64,000 bases of DNA from Bog-105 sp965277855 (GTDB taxonomy: Bacteria > Acidobacteriota > Terriglobia > Bryobacterales > Bryobacteraceae): positions 5,394,001 to 5,458,000 of the forward strand of contig OZ255847.1 of assembly GCA_965277855.1 (NCBI GenBank). Direction: 5' to 3'. The translations under genes and the position numbers were made by a program. The notes beneath the pieces were generated by a model. The model was not told the DNA's origin, did no database searches, and worked only from the letters and a program-made list of their open reading frames with translations. This document shows, piece by piece, positions 55,854-64,000 of the stretch; positions within the stretch are counted from its first letter, which is position 1; each line of letters opens with the position of its first letter.

Positions 55854-58800
55854 ATGCCAAAGCTATCAACCGCGCGACTAGCTCTCATCACCCTTTTTGC
55901 TCTTTCCGGAACTGGATGGGCCGGGGCAGCTGACTATTCCAAAGAAGCTGCGGTCATCCAGAACATGGCGACTAAGGTCAGATTCTCAGCGGATGGGGCG
56001 AGAGAGTGGCAGCAAACTTTGTCGGTGCGGGTTCAATCGGAAGCGGCAGTCCGGCAATTCGGCGTATTAGCCTTCTCCTACGGATCTGAGAATGAGCAGG
56101 TGAAGGTTCAGTATGTTCGGGTGCGAAAGGCGGATGGCTCGGTAGTGGAGACTCCCGAATCGAGCATTCAGGACGTCGCAACGGAAGTGGCCGCGGCAGC
56201 GCCTACTTACAGCGATCTCCGGCAGAAACAGATTCCGGTGAAAGCGCTCGGGGCCGGGGATGTGTTGGAATACTCCTTCCTCAGTTCGCAGCGAAAGCCT
56301 GAAATACCGGGTCAGTTTTGGTACGACCAGTCTTTCGTTGCCAATGGCGTGGTGCTGAATCAAACCTTGGAAATCAGCGTTCCTAAAGAGAAGTATGTTC
56401 AGGTGTTCAGCCCTAAGCTACAGGCTGAAGTTCATGACGATAGCGAGCAGCGGGTTTACCTCTGGCGGCATTCTCAGCTGGAAGCGAGCAAGCCAGACGA
56501 CAAGCAAAAATCGAGGGGCGAAGATGATGCCCTGCGAGTGCAAATCACTACTTTCAAGAGTTGGGAGGAGGTAGGAAACTGGTGGGCCTCGCTCGCCTCA
56601 CCCCAGGCGGTCGTGACTCCTGCGATACAGGAGAAGGCAAATCAACTTACGGCGGGTTTGCCTTCGGACACGGAAAAGGCGAGAGCGCTCTACGAATATG
56701 TTGCGATGAAATTCCGCTACATTTCGATTTCGCTCGGGGCTGGACGATACCGGCCGCACAGCGCCGGCGAAGTGTTGGCGAATCAGTATGGCGATTGCAA
56801 AGACAAGCACACCCTCTTCGCGGCACTTTTGAAAGCGGCGGGCGTTCAGGCGTGGCCGGCGTTGATCGGAGCGGGCATTAAGTTCAACGCCGGCGTACCA
56901 ACGCCCGCGCAGTTTAATCATGTCGTCACCGTGCTTCCCCAAGGCGGCAAATACGTGTGGCTAGACACGACGGCCGAGATGGCGCCTTTTGGATACCTTA
57001 CTCAGGTGATCCGGGACGAGCAGGCCTTAGTGATTCCTCTGCAGGGTAAACCAACGCTGGTCAAAACGCCGATAGATCCGCCATTTGCAGCGTCCGAGAC
57101 GGTCGAGGTGAAGGCTACGTTAGCTGCCGACGGTACGCTCACCGGCCACTTTGACTTTCGGCTGGACGGAGACACTGCGCTTTTGTTGCGAAATGGATTC
57201 CGCCAACTGGCGCCGGCACAATGGCAGGCCTTTGCACAACAACTCTCTTACGCGATGAGCTATGCGGGGGATGTCAGCGGTGTCGAGGTAGAAGATCTGG
57301 AAAAGATCGACAAGCCTTTGCATTACAGTTACGAATACCAGCGGAAGAACTACTCAGATTGGGAAGGGCGCAAGATCACTCCGCCGGTGCCGCCGCTTGG
57401 ATTCGGCCCTGGCGAGGAGGCAGAAAAGCCGAACGAGCCGTTTTGGGCCGGTGTTCCCGGCAACTTGACCTATCGCGCATCCGTTCAGTTGCCAAAGGGC
57501 TACTCCATCGAAGTTCCCCAAGATGTTACTGTCACCAGCCCTTTTGCGGAGTATTCGGCCCACTACTCCCTTAAAAATGAGACTTTGACGGCGGAGCGCA
57601 AGATGGTGATCAAGCAGGCCAAGGTTTCGCCGGAAGAATGGTCGCAGTATCAGACATTCAGCAAAGGCGTTCGGGCTGACCAGACACGGTTTCTTTCGCT
57701 GACAGAAAATGCCGATGTTCAGAAAGCAAGCGTTTCGGAGTACAATCCCGAGGCTGATCATCTGCTGGACCAGGCCGCCCAGGCTCTGCAAGCAAAGAAA
57801 CTGAACGAGACCCGCGACCTTCTCTCGCAAGCGGAACGCCTCTCTCCCAAGCAGGCCAGATTGTGGGGGATGTATAGCTATGTCGCCATGACCTCGGGAA
57901 ATCTGGAAGAGGCCATTACGGATTGCCGGAAGGAAGTCCAGTTTCACCCGGATGAGATTTCGGCCTACCAACAACTGACCTCGATGCTGGTGCGTGCTGG
58001 TCGGCGCGAGGAAGCCATTGACGCCTGGCGTAGTGCGTTGCGCGTTACGCCTGGAGATGCGACGGCCGCCCCGAGACTGGCTGTGCTTCTGCTTCAGGCG
58101 AAGCGATACCAGGAGGTGCCGGCCATTCTGGAAAAAGCGATTACGGCGGCTCCCGAGAAGTACGACTTGCAAGTGATGCGAGTACAGGCTCTGCTCCGGG
58201 GCGGACGGCGGGACGAGGGTGTCTCGGAGGCGAATATAATAACCGCGGCCACTTCGGAACCCATAATTTGGAATGACCTAGCTTACGAGCTGTCCGACAC
58301 AGACACCAATAACGAAGTCGCGAAGGAATGGGTACAGAAAGCGCTCAGCCAAACGGAACAGAGTGCTGCTAAAGCCGATCTTTCCAATTTTCAAAGCAGT
58401 GATCTGGCGGTTGTCAAATCAATAGCTGCCGAGTGGGACACACTGGGATGGGTCTACTTCAAGGAAAACGATCTGGCTGCGGCTGAGAAGTATGTGAATG
58501 CCGCATGGCAACTCAGTCAGCATGCGGGCGTGGCCGATCACCTTGGACAGATCTATGAGAAACAAGGCAAGCACACGGCGGCGCTTCGAATGTGGCGGCT
58601 CGCCATCGCCGCTAACAGCGGCTATGACGATGCGCGAGAACGGCTACGTAACGCAGGAGCGACTGTCGTTGAACCAATCCGGGTAGGGAAAAGTACTTCG
58701 AGAGGAGCTGTCGTTCCTCCAGCGGAGGAGCTCGGTACTCTTCGAACCATAGATGTTGCCGCTTTGCCGAAACAGACAGGAAGTGCTGAATTTTTCATTG

Positions 58801-59345
58801 TGATTGGACGAGAAGGAATCGAAGACGCCCAAATTTTAGCCGAATCGGAGGCCTTCCAGAATGCTGCTCCGGCGATTCGCAGCGCGAAATATAAGTTTCC
58901 TTTCCCGGACGCTGGACCGGAGAAGATCATTCGCCGCGCAATCCTGTCTTGCTCGACCTACACCACACCGAGCTGCAAACTGACCATGCTGCTTCCGGAA
59001 ACTGTCAAAATGGCGCAGCTTAAAACCCGCCAGACGGGCTCGGAAACTACAGAGAGCAAGTTGGGAGTCGTAGCGCCGACCCTGCAGACGAAAGTAGAGC
59101 CCGAATATTCAAAAGCGGCTCTTGCGTCTCAGCTTGAAGGCACGGTCCTGTTGATGCTTGTGATAAATGCGGAGGGTAGTCCGGAAGATGTATTCGTTGT
59201 CAAGTCACTTGGCAGCGGACTTGATGAGAAAGCCAGGGAATGTGTGCGGAAGTGGCGCTTTCACCCGGCCACGAGAGACGGCAAGCCTGTCAGCATGCCG
59301 GCGAGAGTCGAAGTGAACTTCCGTTTACTCAGGGATTCGCAATAG
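55854..59345 (+). CDS. DUF3857-transglutaminase-TPR-TonB protein
   Basis: An 1163-residue secreted protein. Signal: LALITLFALSGTGWAGA. DUF3857 covers about residues 45-230; a transglutaminase-like domain follows with Cys315 (YGDCKDKHT), His356 (FNHVVTV) and Asp371 (WLDTTAE), a complete triad. TPR helices run from about 640 to 920 (LLSQAERLSPKQARLWG, AEKYVNAAWQLSQHAG). The C-terminal 90 residues are a TonB-type domain (KVEPEYSKAALASQLEGTVL, KARECVRKWRFHPAT). It may link envelope proteins to a TonB-energised system. Its stop overlaps the next start by 1 nt. Confidence 0.85.
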   Translation: MPKLSTARLALITLFALSGTGWAGAADYSKEAAVIQNMATKVRFSADGAREWQQTLSVRVQSEAAVRQFGVLAFSYGSENEQVKVQYVRVRKADGSVVETPESSIQDVATEVAAAAPTYSDLRQKQIPVKALGAGDVLEYSFLSSQRKPEIPGQFWYDQSFVANGVVLNQTLEISVPKEKYVQVFSPKLQAEVHDDSEQRVYLWRHSQLEASKPDDKQKSRGEDDALRVQITTFKSWEEVGNWWASLASPQAVVTPAIQEKANQLTAGLPSDTEKARALYEYVAMKFRYISISLGAGRYRPHSAGEVLANQYGDCKDKHTLFAALLKAAGVQAWPALIGAGIKFNAGVPTPAQFNHVVTVLPQGGKYVWLDTTAEMAPFGYLTQVIRDEQALVIPLQGKPTLVKTPIDPPFAASETVEVKATLAADGTLTGHFDFRLDGDTALLLRNGFRQLAPAQWQAFAQQLSYAMSYAGDVSGVEVEDLEKIDKPLHYSYEYQRKNYSDWEGRKITPPVPPLGFGPGEEAEKPNEPFWAGVPGNLTYRASVQLPKGYSIEVPQDVTVTSPFAEYSAHYSLKNETLTAERKMVIKQAKVSPEEWSQYQTFSKGVRADQTRFLSLTENADVQKASVSEYNPEADHLLDQAAQALQAKKLNETRDLLSQAERLSPKQARLWGMYSYVAMTSGNLEEAITDCRKEVQFHPDEISAYQQLTSMLVRAGRREEAIDAWRSALRVTPGDATAAPRLAVLLLQAKRYQEVPAILEKAITAAPEKYDLQVMRVQALLRGGRRDEGVSEANIITAATSEPIIWNDLAYELSDTDTNNEVAKEWVQKALSQTEQSAAKADLSNFQSSDLAVVKSIAAEWDTLGWVYFKENDLAAAEKYVNAAWQLSQHAGVADHLGQIYEKQGKHTAALRMWRLAIAANSGYDDARERLRNAGATVVEPIRVGKSTSRGAVVPPAEELGTLRTIDVAALPKQTGSAEFFIVIGREGIEDAQILAESEAFQNAAPAIRSAKYKFPFPDAGPEKIIRRAILSCSTYTTPSCKLTMLLPETVKMAQLKTRQTGSETTESKLGVVAPTLQTKVEPEYSKAALASQLEGTVLLMLVINAEGSPEDVFVVKSLGSGLDEKARECVRKWRFHPATRDGKPVSMPARVEVNFRLLRDSQ

Positions 59346-60217
59346 TGCCAGGCGAGAGATCAATAGCGTTCCTGTTTTTCCTCCTCGGGAATGGTTTGCC
59401 ACTACTCGCGCAGAGTTACGATATTCACCTGTCACGTCCAGTTCGTGTCGGACAGAGTTACTTGGTTTCCATGACCGGTTCCGCACGCCGGGAATTCTCT
59501 ACCGGTGAACGAGTGCTAAAAACGGAGGAGTATCAGGCGAACTTCGACGGGCGGGCGGAAATCGAAGAAGTGGATAGCAAGGGAGAACCGGTCAGGATCG
59601 TTTTCACGATCGGGAAATTTACCAAGACTGACGACGGCGTGACGGTCGATGTCCTGAAGTCTGGAAGCGTGCTGGTGACGGATAGCAGTCAAAAGGAGCC
59701 CATTTCTTTTCAGGATGGCACTATTGACAAACCAGTACGAGAGGCTTTCAGTCTTTTATACTCGCCGACAAAGCGGGATGCAGCCAGTGACGATGAAGCC
59801 TTTGGCACGAAGGAGGCAAAGCGTGTAGGCGACAGCTGGAATATGAATGTAGCGCTGACGGCTAAAGGTCTAAAGGATGAAACAGGAGTTACGGTTGCCC
59901 CCGGACATTTGACCGGGATGGTGTCCCTCATCGGCAAGGACGATGTCGCCGGCAGCGCTTGCCTTAGTTTGCGAGAAGAGCTAAAGACCGACAGTTTTCG
60001 CTTGGAACATTACTTACCGCAAGGTCTTGCGTTGGAGCAAGCCACGCTTCAAGGGAACTCCCAGAAATGCATTCCGATAGAGAGTTCGGATCTGTTCTAC
60101 CGGGAAGGAATTGATCTGGATCTCGTAGGCGAAATCAGGTCAGATGATGGCGAGAAGATTCACTTGAAAGCGCACTTGATGAAAAACGCGACTTGGGTCG
60201 CTTCTGAAAATAAGTAG
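59345..60217 (+). CDS. Secreted hypothetical protein
   Basis: A 290-residue protein beginning with a GTG that overlaps the preceding stop (TAGTG). Signal: IAFLFFLLGNGLPLLAQ. The mature part is beta-rich (YDIHLSRPVRVGQSYLVSMT, VRIVFTIGKFTKTDDGVTVD) with no family I recognise. Translational coupling to the DUF3857 protein suggests a shared role in the envelope. Confidence 0.7.
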   Translation: MPGERSIAFLFFLLGNGLPLLAQSYDIHLSRPVRVGQSYLVSMTGSARREFSTGERVLKTEEYQANFDGRAEIEEVDSKGEPVRIVFTIGKFTKTDDGVTVDVLKSGSVLVTDSSQKEPISFQDGTIDKPVREAFSLLYSPTKRDAASDDEAFGTKEAKRVGDSWNMNVALTAKGLKDETGVTVAPGHLTGMVSLIGKDDVAGSACLSLREELKTDSFRLEHYLPQGLALEQATLQGNSQKCIPIESSDLFYREGIDLDLVGEIRSDDGEKIHLKAHLMKNATWVASENK

Positions 60218-60219
60218 TA

Positions 60220-62886
60220 TCAGTTGTCGTCGCGCATGATCGTAAGCGGATTGAGGAGCAGGGCGCGACGGGCGGGGAGCACGCTGGTAAGTAGGACCGC
60301 ACTGGCTAACACGAGCGGCGCAATCATCCATATCCACCAGGCAGGAGAGGTTTGCCCTGCCGTGATGCGGGCTAACCAGCGCGACAAGGCAAGCGATCCG
60401 AGAAGGCCCAGCAGAATACCAGCGGCAGCCAGGCGCGCGCCTTCTTTAAGCACCAGATAGATGATCCGCCAGCGCTGTGCTCCGAGGGCAATCCGAATGG
60501 CAAGCTCGCGGCGGCGTTGCCGCGCGGCATCGCTCAAGGCGCCAAACAGTCCGAGACTACTGAGCAGGAGTGCTGTCGTCGCTGATGCTCCGAGAAGGAT
60601 GGTAGCGATGCGCAAGGGCGCGAGCGCAGTGTGAGCGAGGTGCGCAGTTAGGGTCGTCACGATCACAGGCGCAGGACCACGACCTGGAACGGCTTCAATC
60701 CTGCGGCGCAGATCGTCCAGCGTAGAATCCTTCGTATTCCGCACGCTGGCGATCAGCGTCATACGAGGGAGACAGTCCTGAGACATGGGGAAATAGATGG
60801 CGGGTTCGGCATGGCGCTGAAAGCTTCCGAGCGGCCTCGACTGCACGACTCCGAGGATTGAGGTGCGGATGCCCTGTTCATCGATTACCGCGGCGCCCAC
60901 CGGCTGGCCACCGAAGTAGAGGTCGGCGGCTTCCTGATTGAGCACGGCGACCCGGCACCCACCGGGCACTTGATGATCGGAAAACGGCCGTCCTGTTACG
61001 AGCGATAAGCCCATCGCGTGGAAGTAGCTCGGAGAGACGACGTTGCTGTCCAAATCAGCAGTGGCGAGATCTGAGCGGATGGGTGCGCGAAAATGCGCGC
61101 TGGCAATCGGACTTGGCGCGGGCCCGGTTTGACCGGAATCGTTGAAGTAGATAGCGGGACGGCTCGCCGGCGCGCCCGGCTTCGGTTTTACGCCCAGCAC
61201 GCCGATGATTTCAACGGGCAAGCCCGCAGGGTCGTGGATGGTACGGCCGACGGTACTTTTGTCGAACAGTTCTGCGGCGGCCTGTTCATTGACGATGGCA
61301 ACTCGACAGGATTGATCTCCGAAACCGAACAGACGCCCTGCCTTGGCTGGAAAGGTGAAGAGATTGAGGGAGCGCGGAGTGAACGGGACGATGTCCAGGG
61401 TAATCTCGCGGAGCGGCAGCGACGGTGGTTCAATGCGAAACGATTGCCACGCTGGTTGAGTTCCCGGGAGTCGCCCAGCCCAGGCCGTTTCCGTAATGCC
61501 GGTCATCGCGTGCGCCGCCTGCTCGACTTGCTCGAAGAAGCGGATGCCGCTATCCGGGCCGGGTTGCTTTTGGACCGTGGCCAGAATGGGATTGCCGAGG
61601 CGATGGCCAGCGTTCGTTTGCAGCGCCGCGCGGAGACCGTCGAGTAGGAAAGCGGTAGAGATGACGAGGATGCAGCAGCTGGTCATCTGGGTCACGACCA
61701 GTGCCATGCGAAGACGTCGCATGGCGCTGGACGGTCCGGCCCCTTCGCGCCGCAGCACGGCGCCCGGGCGATCGATGCGGGTGACAATGACGGGCACAAG
61801 ACCACAGATGATCGTGATCCCGGCGCAGATGACGGAGGCGGCGACGATGGTGAAAAGACCCGGCGCGAAGACCAGACGTTCGGCATCCTGATCGAACAGG
61901 AGCGCGGGAACAACGCGCGCTGTCCAGGCGGCTAGCAGCAAGCCCAGCGCTCCGCCGGCAATAGAGATGACGACGCTGTCCGAAAGCAGTTCACGGGCGA
62001 GTTGGCTGCGGCTGGCGCCGAGAGCGACGCGCAGCGAAGTCTCGTGGGAACGGGCGAAAGCGCGGCCCAGCAGGAACGAAATGACGTTGGCGCATGCGAT
62101 GAAAAACACAGCGTTTGCCGCGAAGTGGAGTAGTGTGCCGTTACGCGAGAGGCTCGCCGCCATTTCGGGCATCATACCGGTATAGGGAAGGATGCTCGTT
62201 TCACCGGGAATGCCGCTTAACGAGCTGATGGCAAGCTGAGCCTGCCGCAACGAAACGTGAGGATGCAGCTGCGCGAGCACCCACAAGTTTCGACCGCTGC
62301 TACGTTCGGCGGTTAGCGTAGTGTTCTCCTGCCAGCGCATCCAGAGATCAATGGCGCGGTCGCCATAGAGCCCTTCGAGCCAGTCGGGCGCAACACCAGT
62401 CACGCGCAGGTTGACGCCATTGACGCGAATCTGTTCGCCACGAACATTGGCTTGCGAGCCGAACTCGTTTTGCCACAAGCGATGACTGATGACGACCCCT
62501 TTTTCGAGCGGAAGGTGCAGCGAGTTGGCGAGGTTGGACGTTAAGGCGGCGACGGATGCAATGGACGATTGGCCGCCGATAGCGATGGAGAACGACGACA
62601 CTCGCGCCCCGCCTATCCAGGCAAACGTTTCGAGCCGACTCTTGAGCAATCGATATTGCTGGTACGAGAGCGGGCCCGCTCCAGCCTGGGCGTTTTGGTC
62701 AAAGATCGAAACGAGAGTGCCGGCGGAAGTGGGAAGGCCCGCTCTGGTCAAGCCGCGAACGAAGCCGTTGACGGAAACATTGCTGCCTGTGCCGAGCGCA
62801 ATGGTGAGTAGCAGCGCCAGCGACAACCCGGGCGTCCGCACGAATTTTCTAATCGAGTAGCGGAGGTCGAAAAGGAGGCGCGGCAA
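60220..62886 (-). CDS. ADOP-type ABC transporter permease (FtsX/MacB-like)
   Basis: An 888-residue inner-membrane protein of the acidobacterial duplicated-orphan-permease group. The N-terminus LLFDLRYSIRKFVRTPGLSL and LALLLTIALGTGSNVSVNGF is typical. Two MacB-type periplasmic domains alternate with two FtsX blocks of about four helices each (FIACANVISFLLGRAFARSHE and RELAIRIALGAQRWRI are the conserved loops). No ATPase gene is adjacent. Such permeases occur in dozens of copies in Solibacter; substrates are unknown. Convergent with the secreted hypothetical gene. Confidence 0.9.
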   Translation of the reverse strand: MPRLLFDLRYSIRKFVRTPGLSLALLLTIALGTGSNVSVNGFVRGLTRAGLPTSAGTLVSIFDQNAQAGAGPLSYQQYRLLKSRLETFAWIGGARVSSFSIAIGGQSSIASVAALTSNLANSLHLPLEKGVVISHRLWQNEFGSQANVRGEQIRVNGVNLRVTGVAPDWLEGLYGDRAIDLWMRWQENTTLTAERSSGRNLWVLAQLHPHVSLRQAQLAISSLSGIPGETSILPYTGMMPEMAASLSRNGTLLHFAANAVFFIACANVISFLLGRAFARSHETSLRVALGASRSQLARELLSDSVVISIAGGALGLLLAAWTARVVPALLFDQDAERLVFAPGLFTIVAASVICAGITIICGLVPVIVTRIDRPGAVLRREGAGPSSAMRRLRMALVVTQMTSCCILVISTAFLLDGLRAALQTNAGHRLGNPILATVQKQPGPDSGIRFFEQVEQAAHAMTGITETAWAGRLPGTQPAWQSFRIEPPSLPLREITLDIVPFTPRSLNLFTFPAKAGRLFGFGDQSCRVAIVNEQAAAELFDKSTVGRTIHDPAGLPVEIIGVLGVKPKPGAPASRPAIYFNDSGQTGPAPSPIASAHFRAPIRSDLATADLDSNVVSPSYFHAMGLSLVTGRPFSDHQVPGGCRVAVLNQEAADLYFGGQPVGAAVIDEQGIRTSILGVVQSRPLGSFQRHAEPAIYFPMSQDCLPRMTLIASVRNTKDSTLDDLRRRIEAVPGRGPAPVIVTTLTAHLAHTALAPLRIATILLGASATTALLLSSLGLFGALSDAARQRRRELAIRIALGAQRWRIIYLVLKEGARLAAAGILLGLLGSLALSRWLARITAGQTSPAWWIWMIAPLVLASAVLLTSVLPARRALLLNPLTIMRDDN

Positions 62887-63025
62887 GATTTAGTCTAGTC
62901 GGGCAACTGGAAGGCCGCTGGCCGTGCAGGCTTTGCTCTGCGTCCGCCCGACATAGGAGACGACAAGCGTTCGATTCCGCGATTCCCGAGTTCGGATGCG
63001 GACAATGAGGAAAGAGAGAGAGTCG

Positions 63026-63310
63026 ATGTCCCAATGGAATATCCTGGCAACGGTCGAACTGCAGAGCCATCACTGGCCGAGTAAAACCAGGCACACTATC
63101 AATGGAGTGGCTTGTGGCGCGTTCACCCGCCTCGAAATCGCAACGGGTGAAGGGGATTCCGGATTCTTTCTCTTGCATCTGTATTCCGATGGTCGAGGGA
63201 ATGATACTTGGCACCCAAGTCTGGAGGAAGCATTCGAGCAGGCAGAGTTCGAGTTCGGGGTCAAAGAAGGCGAGTGGCACATGCGACATGGACGAGAAAA
63301 TCTGGACTAA
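63026..63310 (+). CDS. Small hypothetical protein
   Basis: A 94-residue soluble protein (MSQWNILATVELQSHHWPSK, FTRLEIATGEGDSGFFLLHL, HPSLEEAFEQAEFEFGVKEG). No family recognised; the pattern resembles small immunity-like or regulatory domains. I choose the ATG at 63026 after a GAGAG-rich ribosome site. The ankyrin gene starts 14 nt downstream, so they probably share a transcript. Confidence 0.6.
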   Translation: MSQWNILATVELQSHHWPSKTRHTINGVACGAFTRLEIATGEGDSGFFLLHLYSDGRGNDTWHPSLEEAFEQAEFEFGVKEGEWHMRHGRENLD

Positions 63311-63324
63311 ACTGGCAATCAGAA

Positions 63325-64000
63325 ATGATGCTGGCAGTATTGCTTTTGTTTGCACAGACGCCCGATCTACCGGCGTCCGATCTTTACAAGGCCATCGGTC
63401 GTTACAATCCGGCGAGTGCCGAGGCTCTGATTCAGGCAGGGGCTGACCCGAATTCGCGCGATACGCACGCTCGAACGCCGTTACACGCGGCAGCGACGGG
63501 TTGGGGTTGGGGCAAGCTGGAACTGATTCGTCTGCTGTTAGCAAAGGGAGCTGATCCCAATGCTCGTGATGATTCCGGTGCCTCTCCCCTGGATGAAGCG
63601 GCTTGGGGTGGTTCGGCCGAGAACGCGGCAGTGCTCCTGGATGGCGGCGCAAAGCTGGACGCACCGGAAACGAAAACCGGCGCTACTCCTTTAAATGAAG
63701 CGGCGTTCAAGGGCCACACTGAGGTCGTCGAACTATTGCTGGCGCGTGGGGCAGACGCAAAGATCAAAGATCAGGCCGGCTTTTTACCGGCTGAGAACGC
63801 CGTTCGTCAACATCACCCGGATACCGTGCGTCTTCTGCTCGCGCGTAACAAAGAACGGGACTTGCCGAACCGGCTCCTCGAACAGGCCATCCGCCTTGGC
63901 CACGCCGATACCGTGCAAATGCTTTTAGAGAGCGGGGCCGCTATCGATGCGCGCTTTGCGTCGGGATCAACGTCCCTTTCTGACGCGGCACTCAGAGGGG
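63325..64000 (+). CDS. Ankyrin-repeat protein (cut by window end)
   Basis: An open frame of 225 codons with no stop before the window end. After a signal-like start (MMLAVLLLFAQTPDLPAS) come at least five ankyrin repeats: ARTPLHAAATGWGWGKLELI, IRLLLAKGADPNARDDSGAS, TPLNEAAFKGHTEVVELLLA, ENAVRQHHPDTVRLLL, AIRLGHADTVQMLLESGAAI. The protein is likely exported and binds another protein. It follows a small gene that could be its partner. Confidence 0.8.
   Translation, partial: MMLAVLLLFAQTPDLPASDLYKAIGRYNPASAEALIQAGADPNSRDTHARTPLHAAATGWGWGKLELIRLLLAKGADPNARDDSGASPLDEAAWGGSAENAAVLLDGGAKLDAPETKTGATPLNEAAFKGHTEVVELLLARGADAKIKDQAGFLPAENAVRQHHPDTVRLLLARNKERDLPNRLLEQAIRLGHADTVQMLLESGAAIDARFASGSTSLSDAALRG

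Overview
The window reads as chromosomal DNA of an acidobacterium close to Candidatus Solibacter (Bryobacterales). The evidence is the gene content: TIGR03435 proteins fused to BlaR1-type M56 peptidases, an ADOP-type FtsX permease, a carboxypeptidase-regulatory/Oar-like TonB receptor, DUF1501 and PSD1 (DUF1549/DUF1553) proteins, a GH74 xyloglucanase and many secreted peptidases. This is inferred from the families present; no rRNA or tRNA gene was recognised.

Layout. 1-8.1 kb: a Tat-exported DUF362 protein, DUF302, a PEP mutase/isocitrate-lyase-like enzyme with a beta-hydroxyacid-dehydrogenase-like partner, an M28 peptidase, a LysR regulator divergent from a TMEM175-type channel, and DUF5996. 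8.1-8.9 kb: a scar with an intact HicB antitoxin, a broken HicA, and displaced 3' tails of two neighbouring genes. 8.9-16.7 kb: secreted catabolic proteins (GH74, beta-propeller, GxGYxYP protein, PSMA-like M28). 17-21.4 kb: a His-rich exported peptide, a cytochrome c/copper monooxygenase-like fusion, and a gluconate-dehydrogenase-subunit-3/GMC oxidoreductase pair. 21.4-30.4 kb: an AraC pseudogene, a large hybrid histidine kinase, a BON lipoprotein, lepB, manC and an OprB-like porin. 30.5-34.5 kb: DinB, then a branched-chain-amino-acid attenuator in front of cimA, then a cation/proton antiporter fused to a rhodanese domain whose catalytic cysteine codon is UGA. 34.5-37.4 kb: a secreted protein, an SDR and a Gfo/Idh/MocA oxidoreductase. 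37.4-43.3 kb: a type I restriction system in the order R-S-(DUF433)-M with a stop codon inside hsdS. 43.3-52.7 kb: an Oar-like receptor, a second cytochrome/monooxygenase fusion, and a DUF1501-PSD1-Uma2 cluster. 52.8-60.2 kb: blaI, a frameshifted blaR1-TIGR03435, its decayed tandem copy containing a toxin-antitoxin relic, and a DUF3857/transglutaminase/TPR/TonB protein with a secreted partner. 60.2-64 kb: an ADOP permease, a small hypothetical protein and an ankyrin protein cut by the window end.

How it fits together. Most genes belong to the cell envelope and to breakdown of polymers outside the cytoplasm, with sensors and transporters to match. Decay runs through the window: broken toxins beside intact antitoxins, a nonsense codon in hsdS, a frameshift in blaR1, a broken AraC gene and duplicated gene tails. 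The two observations that stand out are the UGA at the rhodanese active-site position, followed by a hairpin in the right place for a bacterial SECIS element, and a complete-looking leader-peptide attenuator upstream of cimA.
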